Source: Puia sp. (GTDB lineage Bacteria; Bacteroidota; Bacteroidia; Chitinophagales; Chitinophagaceae). From it: 64,000 bases of DNA. Below the pieces are notes generated by a model. It ran no database searches, was not told the origin of the DNA, and saw only the letters and a list, made by a program, of their open reading frames with translations. Within the stretch, counting starts at the first letter, position 1. Each line of letters starts with the position of its first letter. Both the position numbers and the translations under genes were made by a program. Shown here piece by piece: positions 43,668 through 53,382 of this stretch. The stretch lies in assembly GCA_031292515.1 (NCBI GenBank), contig JARLGZ010000275.1:62001-126000 (forward strand). Direction: 5' to 3'.

Positions 43668-46052
43668 CTATTCCGTTCCCAGGCTTTTTACGGGGCTCAT
43701 CCTGGCCGCCTTGAAGGCCTGGAAGCTTACGGTGAATAAGGCGATACACAAGGCGGTCAGTCCCGCCATCACGAATATCCACCAGTAAATATCGATCCTG
43801 TAGGCAAAGCTTTGCAGCCAGTAATGCATGAAAAGCCAGGATATCGGGGCGGCGATCAGGAAGGCCCAGATCACGAGCCGCAGGAAATCCTTCGACAGCA
43901 GGAAGACGATGCCGCCCACGGAAGCGCCGATGACCTTTCGTACGCCGATTTCCTTTGTCCGTTGAAGCGTGCTGTAGGAGGCGAGCCCCATCAGGCCCAG
44001 GCAACTAATAAAGATGGCCAATACCGAAAAGTTCAGAAAGAGCCTCCCAAACCGGTCCTCGCTGCGGTATTGCCTGTCGAAAGTCTCGTCCAGGAAAGTA
44101 TAGCTAAAGGGCTTGTCCGGTATGATCTCCTTCCACTTACGCTCTACGGCTGAAAGAGTGGCGGGCAGGTTGTGGCCGTCCACATTAACGGATAGCAGGT
44201 CGCATGCCCCGGGTTCAATACGCATACTCAGCGGTTTGATCGCTTCCTGCAGGGAACGGAAATGGAAGTCTTTCATAACGCCGACAATCATACCTTTCCG
44301 GCCCCATTGGTCAAATTTTTTACCGACCGCCTGTGCTGGGGACGTATAGCCGAACATCTTGACGGCGGCTTCGTTCAGGACCATCGCCTGGGTGGTATCG
44401 GTGCCGAAGTTCTTTGAGAAAGCCCTCCCCGCGACCATCTTTATCTGGTACTGGGGGATATAGTCGAAGTCCACGAAATACAGATCCAGGTTGGCGATCT
44501 GCATCTCTCCCCGGACATTTTCAATTTGCGAGTAGGCCCCGGGGTTGCCACCGCCCGGAACGCTGCCGGACATGGCGGTCGAAATTACCCCCGGCAAGTT
44601 ACCCACTTCCTGTTTGAAGACCAGTTTGGCCGAGTCTCCCCGTGTATCGATGATCATCTTCTGGCTTTTATTGAAGCCCAGATCCTGGTTGCGCATGTAG
44701 TTGAGCTGGTTGTACACGACCAGCGTGGCGATGATGAGGGCCGTGGCGATCGTGAATTGAAGGACGACCAGCGTTTTGCGGAGAAACAGGCCCCTTGTAC
44801 CCGTAGCGAACCTGCCTTTCAGGACCGCCACCGGTTGAAAGGAGGACAACACCAGCGCAGGATAGAAGCCCGCGGCAATGCCGATCGCTATGGCTGTACC
44901 CAACAGGACCAGCAAGTAAGAAGCATGCGTAAAGATGCCGGGGCTGATGGCCTTCCCAGCCAGATGATTGAAGGCGGGAAGCAACAAGGCGGAGAAGACA
45001 ACGGTAAACAAAAAGGCGATCAGGCATAGAATGACGCTTTCCCCGATGAACTGCCGTGCCAGCTGTCCTTTGCCTGCTCCCACCACCTTGCGGATGCCCA
45101 CTTCCTTTGCCCGCTCTGCCGACCTGGCCGTCGTCAGGTTGATAAAGTTGATGCAGGCTATGAGCAGGATGAATATGCCTACTATGGAGAATACATATAC
45201 GTTGATGATATTCCCCGTTTTTGAGTTGCCCCGGGTAGAACGAAGGTATACATCCCGGAGCCGTTCCAGGTATAAAGTCGGGAACATCTGCTGGGCATGC
45301 ATTTCCGTGCCGTCCATCTTCTCCAGGAAGGCCGGGAATTTGGCCTCCAGCGCATGGGCATTTGCTCCCGGCTTCAGAAGCAGATAGGCGTTGGCGCCGT
45401 AGTTCCCCCATTGATCGTCCAGTCCACGGTTCAGCCGTTGGGTCACGGTATTCATGGATACGATCATGCTGGCCGCGATCTGGGAATTTTCCGGAATGTC
45501 TTTCATGACACCCGTAACGACGGCATGAAAGTTGGATCGGGTCAGGGCGAGGGATTGTCCCAAAGGGTTGGCATCTCCAAAGTATTTTTTTGCAGTCGCT
45601 TCGGTTAATACCACGCTAAAAGGTTCTTTCAGCGCGGTATTGGGATTCCCCCTGAGGAGGGGGAAGTCAAAAACCTGAAAGAAGGTCGAATCCGCCAGTG
45701 CGACATCGTCCTGTTCAAAATGCCGGTCACCCCGGGTGACCAACCAATTATCTCCCATGCTGACCCGCACCGTGGATTGAACCTCCGGGAGTTCGCCCAC
45801 GAGGTGAGGCGCGACAGCCCAGGCGGGTCGGTCGCTGTGGAGGGTCTCGGTGGGTGTTTTGATATCGCATACGATGCGGTAAATCCGGTCTGCCCTGGTA
45901 TGGAAGGAGTCGTAGCTCAGCTCAAAAAGCACATACAAAAAGATGAGATAAAAGGCGGCCATACCTACGGTGAGCCCGATGATATTGAGCAGGGAAAAGC
46001 CTTTATGACGCCAGAGGTTGCGAAATGCAGTTTTGATATAGTTTTTGAACAT
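43668..46052 (-). CDS. MacB/FtsX-type ABC transporter permease
   Basis: A 794-residue protein with two FtsX-like halves. It opens with MFKNYIKTAFRNLWRHKGFSLLNIIGLTVGMAAF. A MacB-type periplasmic domain follows (SYDSFHTRADRIYRIVCD, LRGNPNTALKEPFSVVLTEATAKKYFGD), then the membrane block ARSAERAKEVGIRKVVGAGKGQLARQFIGES. The second half has the same pattern and ends VSFQAFKAARMSPVKSLGTE. These Bacteroidota proteins usually move lipoproteins, toxins or peptides, or transmit mechanical signals, with a separate ATPase that is not encoded here. Gene order gives no hint of cargo. Confidence 0.9.
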   Translation of the reverse strand: MFKNYIKTAFRNLWRHKGFSLLNIIGLTVGMAAFYLIFLYVLFELSYDSFHTRADRIYRIVCDIKTPTETLHSDRPAWAVAPHLVGELPEVQSTVRVSMGDNWLVTRGDRHFEQDDVALADSTFFQVFDFPLLRGNPNTALKEPFSVVLTEATAKKYFGDANPLGQSLALTRSNFHAVVTGVMKDIPENSQIAASMIVSMNTVTQRLNRGLDDQWGNYGANAYLLLKPGANAHALEAKFPAFLEKMDGTEMHAQQMFPTLYLERLRDVYLRSTRGNSKTGNIINVYVFSIVGIFILLIACINFINLTTARSAERAKEVGIRKVVGAGKGQLARQFIGESVILCLIAFLFTVVFSALLLPAFNHLAGKAISPGIFTHASYLLVLLGTAIAIGIAAGFYPALVLSSFQPVAVLKGRFATGTRGLFLRKTLVVLQFTIATALIIATLVVYNQLNYMRNQDLGFNKSQKMIIDTRGDSAKLVFKQEVGNLPGVISTAMSGSVPGGGNPGAYSQIENVRGEMQIANLDLYFVDFDYIPQYQIKMVAGRAFSKNFGTDTTQAMVLNEAAVKMFGYTSPAQAVGKKFDQWGRKGMIVGVMKDFHFRSLQEAIKPLSMRIEPGACDLLSVNVDGHNLPATLSAVERKWKEIIPDKPFSYTFLDETFDRQYRSEDRFGRLFLNFSVLAIFISCLGLMGLASYSTLQRTKEIGVRKVIGASVGGIVFLLSKDFLRLVIWAFLIAAPISWLFMHYWLQSFAYRIDIYWWIFVMAGLTALCIALFTVSFQAFKAARMSPVKSLGTE

Positions 46053-46240
46053 ACCGGTTGATTGATGGTGCTCCGGTTTGCCACCAATAGGATGCCATTT
46101 TTGTTAGCTATTGATAGTCAGAGAATAGAGGCAATCAAAAGGATCTAAAGCGTCTGGAACCGATGCAGGAAGTGTCCGGTTTCAAGTTCAGGGGCTGGTC
46201 AATTCCCGTCGTTCCGGCGGAATCTTTGTGTTATTATTCT

Positions 46241-48472
46241 TCATTCTTCTTCTTCGTTTTCCTGAATATCTTCTTCCGGTTCTTCCTCCTCTTCCCCGCT
46301 GTCGGATTCCTCTTCCTGTTCTTCGGTCATATCTTCTTCCGGCGAGCCTTCTTCCTCCGGGTCGTCTTCAGCGGGATTCTCTTCCGTCTGAGCAGTCGTA
46401 GTCTCTTCTTCCGCCGCATTGGCAAAGTCGGCAAACCAGCCGGCTTTTGTGAGCAGTTCCGCGGGGCTGCCTTCTTCCACCACCTGGCCTTCCGAAAGCA
46501 CGATGACATGATCGGCGTCATGCACCATCGAATAGCGATGGGCGATGATAATGACTGTATTCTCTTTCCGGATCTCTTCGAGGGTTTTCTTTACCTCGGC
46601 TTCTGTGGCATAATCCAGGTTGGCCGTGGCCTCATCCAATACGAGGATGCGCGGCCGGGCCACCAGCACCCGGGCGATTTGTATACGCTGTCTCTCCCCG
46701 ACGGAGAGCCCGATCCCGCTCTCCCCGACGATTGTTTCCAATCCATCCGGGAGCCTTTGCAAGGTCGCCTGCATTCCGGCGGACAGGGCCGCCTTTTCCA
46801 CTTCTTCCAGCGTTGCCTCCGGTCTCTTATAGCGGATATTGTCGGCCAGCGTGCCCCTGAATATCGCCCCGTCGGTCGATACCATTCCGATCTGGCTGCG
46901 GACGGAAGACGCATCCAACTCCGCCAAATCCTGTCCGTCTATCAGGATCTTTCCCTGCGAGGGGTCGTATAATTTCATCAGGAGGTCTACGGTAGTGGTC
47001 TTGCCTGCCCCCGATGTGCCGATGAGGGCAGTAGCCTTCCCCGGTTCCAGCAGAAAGCTGACTCCCTTCAGGATCTCTCTTTTCCCATCGTAAGAGAACC
47101 AGATATCCCTGAATTCTATCTTGCCGTGCCCGATCACCAGCGGGGCTCCCGATTTCTCTTCCACGCCACTATCCAGCAGCTTAAAGGCACGCGCAATGGA
47201 TGCGATATTCTGCTGCAGTCCCACCCAGAGACTGGCCAGGGTATCGATCGGGCCATAGAGCCTGTCCAGGTAGGACACAAACATGACTACATCGCCCGGT
47301 GTGAGTTTGTTTTGGAGGGTGAGGTAGCCGCCGTAACCTAATACCAGGGCCGTTGACAGATGGGAGAGCATGGTCTCCCAGAAGACGTATTTGTTGGAGA
47401 GTCTGGAACGGTCGATATAGTCCCGGTAGGCTTCGTCGGAAATGGATTGCAACTGTTCCGTCTCCCGGTCTTCGGCTCCCGATAGCTTTACCGTTTTGAT
47501 GCCTGTCAGGCCATCCTGTATCCGGGCCGAGACGTCTTCCCATTTTTCATAATAGCCGGAAAGACCGGATTCAAGTCTCCGCGCCGATTTCCAGGCTATC
47601 AGCAGGTAAAAGGGAATCGTGACGAGCGCAACGGTGGTGAGCGCCACGTTCTCCCAGAACATGATGGCCAGGATTCCCAGCAGGCTGATCGTTTCGGGAA
47701 GGATCTGCTGTGAAAATCCATTGACGATGCCCGATACTTCCTCCGACTGGTCGATTTGTTTGGCGATGGCGGCACTGGAACGTTTTCCGAAAAATTGAAG
47801 CGGGAGGTTGAGGACATGCGAAAAAGTGTGTTGTATGAATCGTTGCTCTATCAGACAGGAGAGCCTGACGTTCATATTTTCGCCGATACGCCAGAAGATG
47901 GTGGCCAGCAGGTTGATCAGGAATAAAAGGACCACTGCCCACAACAGCGTGTTAAGCGCCTGCTCGGGGGAGCGAGCCGCAACATGACCCTGGGTGTGCG
48001 GCTCCTTGACCTTTTTCCTATGTGTTTTTTTTGCCGGAGCATGCTGCAGGTGATGCCTGACCGCCGCCCTGGCATTGGCCATTCTCCTGGCCGCCGAATC
48101 GGGAGGCTTTTTTACGATAAGGCGATGGGACTCCACGGCTGTCGTGCCGCCGGCGCTTGCTGTCGCGGCGTCGCCCGCCTCTTTCAGGGTGTCCTTTTCT
48201 CCTGCTCCGGTCTCTTTTTCAAGAAAAGAGGAGATAGGGTCTTCGACATCCGGATCGATGCCCAATTCACGTTGGGCACTGTCTTTTGCCTGTTTTACGA
48301 ACAAACCGGCCACATCGTTGACGGCTTCCCGGTAAATAAGAGGTTCCAGGAGGCTGGCGCCAGTTCCCAGCAGCCCCAGGATGACTACCCAGACGAATTT
48401 TTTCTTATAGGGGAAGACCAGCCCGAAGATCTTTTTCCAAACGCTCTTTTTTATATTTCTGTCAGTTGCCAT
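46241..48472 (-). CDS. ABC transporter, fused permease-ATPase, with basic loop and acidic tail
   Basis: A 743-residue half-transporter exporter (start MATDRN; an upstream ATG at 48490 adds six codons). The membrane part has about six helices, but an insertion spans residues 57-167 after the first, ending in a His/Lys/Arg-rich stretch (RRMANARAAVRHHLQHAPAKKTHRKK). The ATPase part shows Walker A GTSGAGKTT, signature LSVGERQRIQIARVLV and Walker B ILVLDEATANLD. The last 58 residues are a low-complexity acidic tail with 33 Asp or Glu. It should work as a homodimer; cargo is unknown. The tail and loop are not typical of the family. Confidence 0.88.
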   Translation of the reverse strand: MATDRNIKKSVWKKIFGLVFPYKKKFVWVVILGLLGTGASLLEPLIYREAVNDVAGLFVKQAKDSAQRELGIDPDVEDPISSFLEKETGAGEKDTLKEAGDAATASAGGTTAVESHRLIVKKPPDSAARRMANARAAVRHHLQHAPAKKTHRKKVKEPHTQGHVAARSPEQALNTLLWAVVLLFLINLLATIFWRIGENMNVRLSCLIEQRFIQHTFSHVLNLPLQFFGKRSSAAIAKQIDQSEEVSGIVNGFSQQILPETISLLGILAIMFWENVALTTVALVTIPFYLLIAWKSARRLESGLSGYYEKWEDVSARIQDGLTGIKTVKLSGAEDRETEQLQSISDEAYRDYIDRSRLSNKYVFWETMLSHLSTALVLGYGGYLTLQNKLTPGDVVMFVSYLDRLYGPIDTLASLWVGLQQNIASIARAFKLLDSGVEEKSGAPLVIGHGKIEFRDIWFSYDGKREILKGVSFLLEPGKATALIGTSGAGKTTTVDLLMKLYDPSQGKILIDGQDLAELDASSVRSQIGMVSTDGAIFRGTLADNIRYKRPEATLEEVEKAALSAGMQATLQRLPDGLETIVGESGIGLSVGERQRIQIARVLVARPRILVLDEATANLDYATEAEVKKTLEEIRKENTVIIIAHRYSMVHDADHVIVLSEGQVVEEGSPAELLTKAGWFADFANAAEEETTTAQTEENPAEDDPEEEGSPEEDMTEEQEEESDSGEEEEEPEEDIQENEEEE

Positions 48473-48574
48473 GCCTGGAGGATAAACCATGAAAATCGAA
48501 ACTTCAAAGAAACAAAAATTTTATTTGGAACCGGGAAGTAAAAAGAAATTAAATTCGTAATAAACTGATCTGCT

Positions 48575-49495
48575 ATGACACTTCATTCCCGTAGGACATT
48601 TTTGAAAAACGGCACCCTGGCGATCGCCGGGACCAGCCTCCTTGCCGGCCGGGTCTTTGCCGCACCAGGAAAAAAAGAGATCACCGGCATCCAGCTTTAC
48701 TCCGTACGCGACGATATGAAAAAAGACCCGTCGGGGACGCTCGGTAAACTGGCTGCAATCGGTTATGTCTATGTGGAGCATGCCAACTATATCGACCGGA
48801 AATTCTATGGCTATTCCCCAAAGGATTTTAAAAAGCTGCTGGATGGATCCGGTCTCAAAATGCGCAGTGGCCATACCGTGATGGGCAAGGAACATTGGGA
48901 CGCGGCAAAGAAAGACTTCTCGGACTCATGGAAATATACGGTGGAAGACGCGGCAGTAGTGGGACAGCAGTTCGTGATCAGCCCTTTTTTGGATGACGGA
49001 CTGCGTAAGACCTATGATGACCTGCTGGCCTATATGGATGTATTCAATAAGTGCGGCGAACTGTGTAAGAAGTCGGGCATGCAATTCGGCTATCACAACC
49101 ATGACTTTGAATTCAATACCGTGTTAAACGGCAAAAAGGTCTTCGACATCATTCTTCAGCACACGGACCCGTCCCTGGTCGTCCAGCAGCTGGACATGGG
49201 CAATCTCTACAACGGCGGGGCCAAAGCCATCGATATCGTGAGGCAGTATCCCGGAAGATTCGGGCTCATGCATGTAAAAGACGAGATCCTTTCGCCCACC
49301 AAAGGCGAGGATAAATATGAAAGCACGATCCTCGGCAAGGGCATCGTGAATACCAGGCAGGTGATGGACCTGGGCCGGAAGGAAGGCGGCACCTACTATT
49401 ATATCATCGAACAGGAATCCTACCAGGGCCGCGCACCGCTGGATACCGTCAGGGAAGATCTGGCTATCGTTAAGAGATGGGGATATGCGGTTTAG
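48575..49495 (+). CDS. Sugar phosphate isomerase/epimerase-like protein, Tat-exported
   Basis: A 306-residue TIM-barrel protein (xylose isomerase-like/AP endonuclease 2 fold). The N-terminus MTLHSRRTFLKNGTLAIAGTS is a twin-arginine signal, so the folded protein goes to the periplasm. Core signs are GIQLYSVRDDMKKDPSGTLGKLAAIGYVYVEHAN, FGYHNHDFEF (metal ligands), VQQLDMGNLYNGG, and FGLMHVKDEIL with IIEQESYQGRAP near the end. Such secreted members are common near sugar-handling genes in Bacteroidota. The GH3 glucosidase gene is convergent, which may be functionally related but cannot be proved here. Confidence 0.87.
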   Translation: MTLHSRRTFLKNGTLAIAGTSLLAGRVFAAPGKKEITGIQLYSVRDDMKKDPSGTLGKLAAIGYVYVEHANYIDRKFYGYSPKDFKKLLDGSGLKMRSGHTVMGKEHWDAAKKDFSDSWKYTVEDAAVVGQQFVISPFLDDGLRKTYDDLLAYMDVFNKCGELCKKSGMQFGYHNHDFEFNTVLNGKKVFDIILQHTDPSLVVQQLDMGNLYNGGAKAIDIVRQYPGRFGLMHVKDEILSPTKGEDKYESTILGKGIVNTRQVMDLGRKEGGTYYYIIEQESYQGRAPLDTVREDLAIVKRWGYAV

Positions 49496-49589
49496 GGCGC
49501 CGTTTCGCCGGCCCGTACGACCGGCCCTAAGGATACCCGGAGAATCCCCCGGGCTTACCGCATTCACTGGGTCCATGACATCGTATAGT

Positions 49590-51857
49590 TCAGGGAGTAT
49601 AGGCGAAGCTCGCTTTCTGATCCGCTATGATCAGGTCGAAGGTCCCCGGTTCCGTAACCGTTTTTAAGGCGGCGTTTACAAATGCCAGGTCCTTCCTGTC
49701 CAGGGTAAACACAACCGTCTTCGATTCTCCTGCTTTCAGGAATATCTTTTTGAAGGCCCGCAGGCGCCGCATGTTGGGAGTAATGCTGGCATATTGTTCG
49801 TGCGAGTACAGTTCTACCGTCGTCTTGCCGGCCATGCTGCCCGTATTTTTTACGGGTATACTCACCGCTAGTTTCCCATCGCCTTTGATCCTGTCTGAGC
49901 TGAGCAGTATCCTGCCATATTCGAATGTAGTATAGCTGAGTCCCCAGCCAAAGGGAAATAACGGGTTGTATCCATCCATGGTCATGTTGGCGTTGAATAT
50001 TTCCCGGATGTCTTCCGTCGGCTTCCGGTCGTAGAGGACCATTTCGCCCATGCTCCGGGGGTAGCTGAAAGGGAGCCTCCCATCCGGGTTATAGTCTCCG
50101 AACAGGACGTCGCTGATGGCTTCTGCCGATTTCCTGCCGCACCAATAGGCCATGAGGATGCCTTTCATCCGGGGTTCGATGCCGGTGATGAGGCGTGGTC
50201 GTCCTTCCGTCAGGACGAGGATCACGGGTTTCCCGGTTGAGGCGGCGGCTTTGGCCAGGTTCACCTGTTCTTCCGGGAGCGCCAGGTCCCTGGTATTGCC
50301 GGGGCTTTCGGCATAGGCGTTCTCGCCGAGGCACAGAAGAATGACGTCTGCATTTGTCGCGGCTGCGACCAGGCCGGTCGTATCGGTATTCATCGGGTTG
50401 TCGAATCCCTTGCCGGTAGTGGTCAGCACGCGGGAAGCGCCGATCTTGGCGATGACGGTCTGCAGAATGGTCTTGCTGTCTTCTGGGTACCATTGTTCCT
50501 GCTGACCCTGCCAGGTATAGCTCCAGCAGCCATTCAGGGCGCTGATGCTTTGCGCGGCAGGACCGGCTACCAGGACCCTGGTATTCCTGGAAAGAGGTAG
50601 AAGATGTCCGTCGTTCTTTAACAGGGTCATTGCCTCCTGTGCGGCGTTCAGCGCGAGGGCCTGGTATTCGGGTCTGCCAAAGTTGGCGGCTGCCGCTTTT
50701 TCGGGATAGGGGTCGTCGAAAAGCCCCAGCTTATATTTCAGCGTGAGGATCCTTTTTACGGCATCGTCGATCCGGCTCATCGGGACCTCTCCTTTCCCGA
50801 CGGCCTCTTTCAGCAGGATAAAAAATGAAAAATCCATAGGTACCATGCTCATATCGATGCCCGCGTTGACAGCCATAGCAACAGCTTCCCGCGGGGTGGA
50901 GGCTACATAATGACGGGTATGCAGGCGGATGATATCTTCCCAGTCCGTGACAATGACACCCTGGAACCCCAGCTCCTTTCGAAGGACGTCGGTCAACAGG
51001 TATTTGCTGGCATGGACGGGCACGCCGTTTATCTCACCCGAATTGACCATCAGGGAAGAGGCTCCCGCCTCAACCGCCGCCCGGAACTGCGGTAAATAAT
51101 ATTCGCGCATTTCGATCTCCGGCAGGTAGATGGGAGTCCTGTCCTTGCCGGTCCTCGACGCTGAATAGCCCAGATAGTGTTTGAGGCAACTGCCTACTGC
51201 CGTAGGGCTTCTCAGGCCATCCTCTTCATAGCTCTTTATTGCGGCCGCTCCCATGCTCTTGCCGATAAATACGTCTTCGCCATAGGTCTCGGCGAACCGG
51301 GACCACAAGGGCTGGCGACCGCAATCCAGAACGGGTGCGAAGTTCCAGCGTACCCCCGATGCCCGCAGCTCTTTGGCGGTGACTTTGGCCGCGTCAGCCA
51401 CCAGGCCGGTATTCCGGGTAGCCGCCATACCTATATTTTGCGGGAACAGCGTGGAATTTAGCGTGTAGGTCTGACCGTGGATCCCGTCCAACCCATAGAG
51501 AATGGGGATCTTCAGGCGGGTCTTTGATGCTTCATCCTGTATCTCCGAGAGAACCTTATGCCATTGGTCTGCCGTTAGGGCATGGTTGGTGACGTTCAAT
51601 ATGGATCCAACCTTATAGCCGTCGATCGCTTTTTTAAGGGCTGCGGGATCCAGGACACCGTCGACGGGCGTGGCTACGACCCCCAGCGTCACCTGGGTCA
51701 TCTGCCCGATTTTCTCGTCGAGCGTCATCCGGCCGAGCAAGGCTTCGGCCTTTTGCCCGTCTGACACGGCCGTTTTACGCTGGGCGATGCCGGAACGGGG
51801 TACGATTAGTTGGGAGGCCAGTAGGCCCAGGCAGATTACAAATGCAGTTCGATTCAT
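49590..51857 (-). CDS. bglX: Beta-glucosidase, glycoside hydrolase family 3
   Basis: A 755-residue periplasmic enzyme with a signal peptide (NRTAFVICLGLLASQLIVPRSGIAQ). The N-terminal TIM barrel contains EIQDEASKTRLKIPILYGLDGIHGQTY, KHYLGYSASRTGKDRTP and the nucleophile Asp in GVIVTDWEDI. The second domain has VLVAGPAAQSISALNGCWSYTWQG and GRPRLITGIEP, and a C-terminal FN3-like domain (VKNTGSMAGKTTVELYSHEQY) follows. Length and order match BglX-type exo-beta-glucosidases. The exact glycoside is unknown. It is convergent with the sugar isomerase-like gene. Confidence 0.9.
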   Translation of the reverse strand: MNRTAFVICLGLLASQLIVPRSGIAQRKTAVSDGQKAEALLGRMTLDEKIGQMTQVTLGVVATPVDGVLDPAALKKAIDGYKVGSILNVTNHALTADQWHKVLSEIQDEASKTRLKIPILYGLDGIHGQTYTLNSTLFPQNIGMAATRNTGLVADAAKVTAKELRASGVRWNFAPVLDCGRQPLWSRFAETYGEDVFIGKSMGAAAIKSYEEDGLRSPTAVGSCLKHYLGYSASRTGKDRTPIYLPEIEMREYYLPQFRAAVEAGASSLMVNSGEINGVPVHASKYLLTDVLRKELGFQGVIVTDWEDIIRLHTRHYVASTPREAVAMAVNAGIDMSMVPMDFSFFILLKEAVGKGEVPMSRIDDAVKRILTLKYKLGLFDDPYPEKAAAANFGRPEYQALALNAAQEAMTLLKNDGHLLPLSRNTRVLVAGPAAQSISALNGCWSYTWQGQQEQWYPEDSKTILQTVIAKIGASRVLTTTGKGFDNPMNTDTTGLVAAATNADVILLCLGENAYAESPGNTRDLALPEEQVNLAKAAASTGKPVILVLTEGRPRLITGIEPRMKGILMAYWCGRKSAEAISDVLFGDYNPDGRLPFSYPRSMGEMVLYDRKPTEDIREIFNANMTMDGYNPLFPFGWGLSYTTFEYGRILLSSDRIKGDGKLAVSIPVKNTGSMAGKTTVELYSHEQYASITPNMRRLRAFKKIFLKAGESKTVVFTLDRKDLAFVNAALKTVTEPGTFDLIIADQKASFAYTP

Positions 51858-51998
51858 GAGTGGTTGGTTGGGATCTTATTATTTATAGAAGACCTGTGGC
51901 GACAGACGTTTATGGGTGACAGACATTTAAAGGTATAAAGAAGTTCTGCCTGCCACGGGTCTAACACTTATGAACTTTTGCTAATTTGTAATATTAAT

Positions 51999-53069
51999 TT
52001 ATCCATTGGCGGGGGCAGCAGCCTGGCAGACCTCGTGGATGAAGCCGAGTTTATCCATGACAACGGGCGAAATGACGAAAGGGTAAAAATCGGAATGGCC
52101 CATGCTGCGGTTGAGGCTGTTGACGGCAAAGGTCAGCGGCAGCCAGACGTCGATGATCTCCGCGAATTGTTTTATCAGGTAAGGATCCTTACTGGGTTTG
52201 GTCCGCATGGCTTGTTCACGGGGGCTGACGACGATCCCGAAAGAATAGGACGTTTCGAGCGCATCCATAAGGTGCATGTAGTGGGACCAGGTCTCAGCCC
52301 AGTCCTCCCAGGGATGGGAAGCAGCATACGGACTGATAAAATGATCGGCCCAGTCTGCCGGGGCGCCGGTCTTATAGTAGTCTTTCAGTGATTGCGCATA
52401 ATCCTTTTGTTCATCCCCGAAAAGTTTTCTGAATTTGTCGATCGCGGGTTTTCCGGCTATCAGCAGATCCCAATAGTAGTGGCCTATTTCGTGGCGGAAA
52501 TGCCCCAGCAGGGTCCGGTACTTTTCCCCAAGATCAAGTTTGTTACGCACCCTTTCGGCTTCATCCGCCTCTTCGATATTTAAGGTGATGACGCCATGAT
52601 CATGACCGGTCATCACTCTTTCGGTGGGTGAAAGATCCGCGATGAAGTCGAATGCGATGCCTTCTTCTTCAGGTTTTTCTTCGGGTTCCTCTTTTGCCCT
52701 GACCGGGAGGTGCAGCCTGAGCAGGGAATAGACCATGCGGTGTTTGGCGATCTCGATCCGTTTCCACCGTGCGAGGTTTTCAGGACCGGAGAGGGTAGGA
52801 ATGGTCCTGTTCAGTTCACAGGCCTGGCAAAAAGGGGAGGGATGATCCGGAGATATCAGCCAGTTGCAGGTGCCGTGTCGGGCATTTTCGCAAAACCTGT
52901 ATTTCCGTTTCGGGTCGTTACTATCGTGCCGTTCAGGTTCCGTCTCGGCGACCAGGGTGATCATGGCGAGCCCGCTTGCTTCAAAACCTACCTTGTGCCC
53001 GCAATGCAGACAGGTATCATTCTCGAAATACAGGAGTTGTTTGCAATGGCTGCAGGCGTATAACTTCAT
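51999..53069 (-). CDS. Zinc-ribbon and putative zinc metallopeptidase protein
   Basis: A protein of 356 residues from the ATG at 53069 (MKLYACSHCKQLLYFENDTC); an upstream in-frame ATG at 53129 is less likely. The N-terminus holds a zinc ribbon (CSHCKQLLYFENDTCLHCGHKVG), and another Cys-rich part reads FCENARHGTCNWLI with CQACELNRT. The metal site is in LGHFRHEIGHYYWDLLI (H-E-I-G-H), with a further acidic helix in YAASHPWEDWAETWSHYMHL. The protein matches the putative zinc-binding metallopeptidase family (DUF2248-type ribbon). Substrate unknown; probably cytoplasmic. Confidence 0.8.
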   Translation of the reverse strand: MKLYACSHCKQLLYFENDTCLHCGHKVGFEASGLAMITLVAETEPERHDSNDPKRKYRFCENARHGTCNWLISPDHPSPFCQACELNRTIPTLSGPENLARWKRIEIAKHRMVYSLLRLHLPVRAKEEPEEKPEEEGIAFDFIADLSPTERVMTGHDHGVITLNIEEADEAERVRNKLDLGEKYRTLLGHFRHEIGHYYWDLLIAGKPAIDKFRKLFGDEQKDYAQSLKDYYKTGAPADWADHFISPYAASHPWEDWAETWSHYMHLMDALETSYSFGIVVSPREQAMRTKPSKDPYLIKQFAEIIDVWLPLTFAVNSLNRSMGHSDFYPFVISPVVMDKLGFIHEVCQAAAPANG

Positions 53070-53198
53070 GGATGAGACTTTGTGGTGGCGAAAGCATTTA
53101 AATATCCGCCAGGATGCTCCCTGTTTCAATAACTGTGCTAGATAGCTTCCCGGATGCCAGATCTCCGGACCGCGATCCGAATCTCCGCGCTCCGATCC

Positions 53199-53235
53199 AA
53201 AAAAACACCCCGAAGTCCGTTTTCGGATCGGGGTG
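53199..53235 (-). terminator. Strong intrinsic terminator downstream of a tiny ORF
   Basis: On the minus strand CACCCCGA pairs with TCGGGGTG, and inside that TCCG pairs with CGGA around an AAAA loop; seven T follow at 53199-53205. It lies about 45 bases after the stop of the 15-codon ORF at 53279-53326, making a compact transcript unit. Confidence 0.85.
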
Positions 53236-53278
53236 GTCCTGACGTTTTTGTCAGCAGATTATTTAATGGACTATCCGG

Positions 53279-53326
53279 TTAACTTTTCGTTACCGGAGGC
53301 GTCCATGTTTTATCTGTAGATTGCAT
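53279..53326 (-). CDS. Tiny ORF (15 codons) with a perfect Shine-Dalgarno sequence
   Basis: The minus strand reads AAGGAGG, then TATTC, then ATG, encoding MQSTDKTWTPPVTKS and a TAA. The Shine-Dalgarno match is far stronger than at most genes here, where such sites are rare. A strong terminator follows. The K-T-W-T-P-P-V start vaguely resembles leader peptides of modified peptides such as PqqA-like precursors (W-x-x-P-x-V), but the rest of such a peptide is absent. It could be a leader peptide, a small secreted factor or a chance ORF. No partner modification genes are seen. Confidence 0.4.
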   Translation of the reverse strand: MQSTDKTWTPPVTKS

Positions 53327-53382
53327 GAATACCTCCTTTTTTTTGGTGAGTGATAAAGTTAAGGAAAAAGAGTCACAAAATA

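Noticed and set aside
53279-53326. Assignment of the 15-codon ORF as a PQQ precursor (PqqA)
   Set aside because: It lacks the Glu/Tyr core of PqqA, and no PQQ biosynthesis gene is near; only the W-x-x-P-x-V start is similar.
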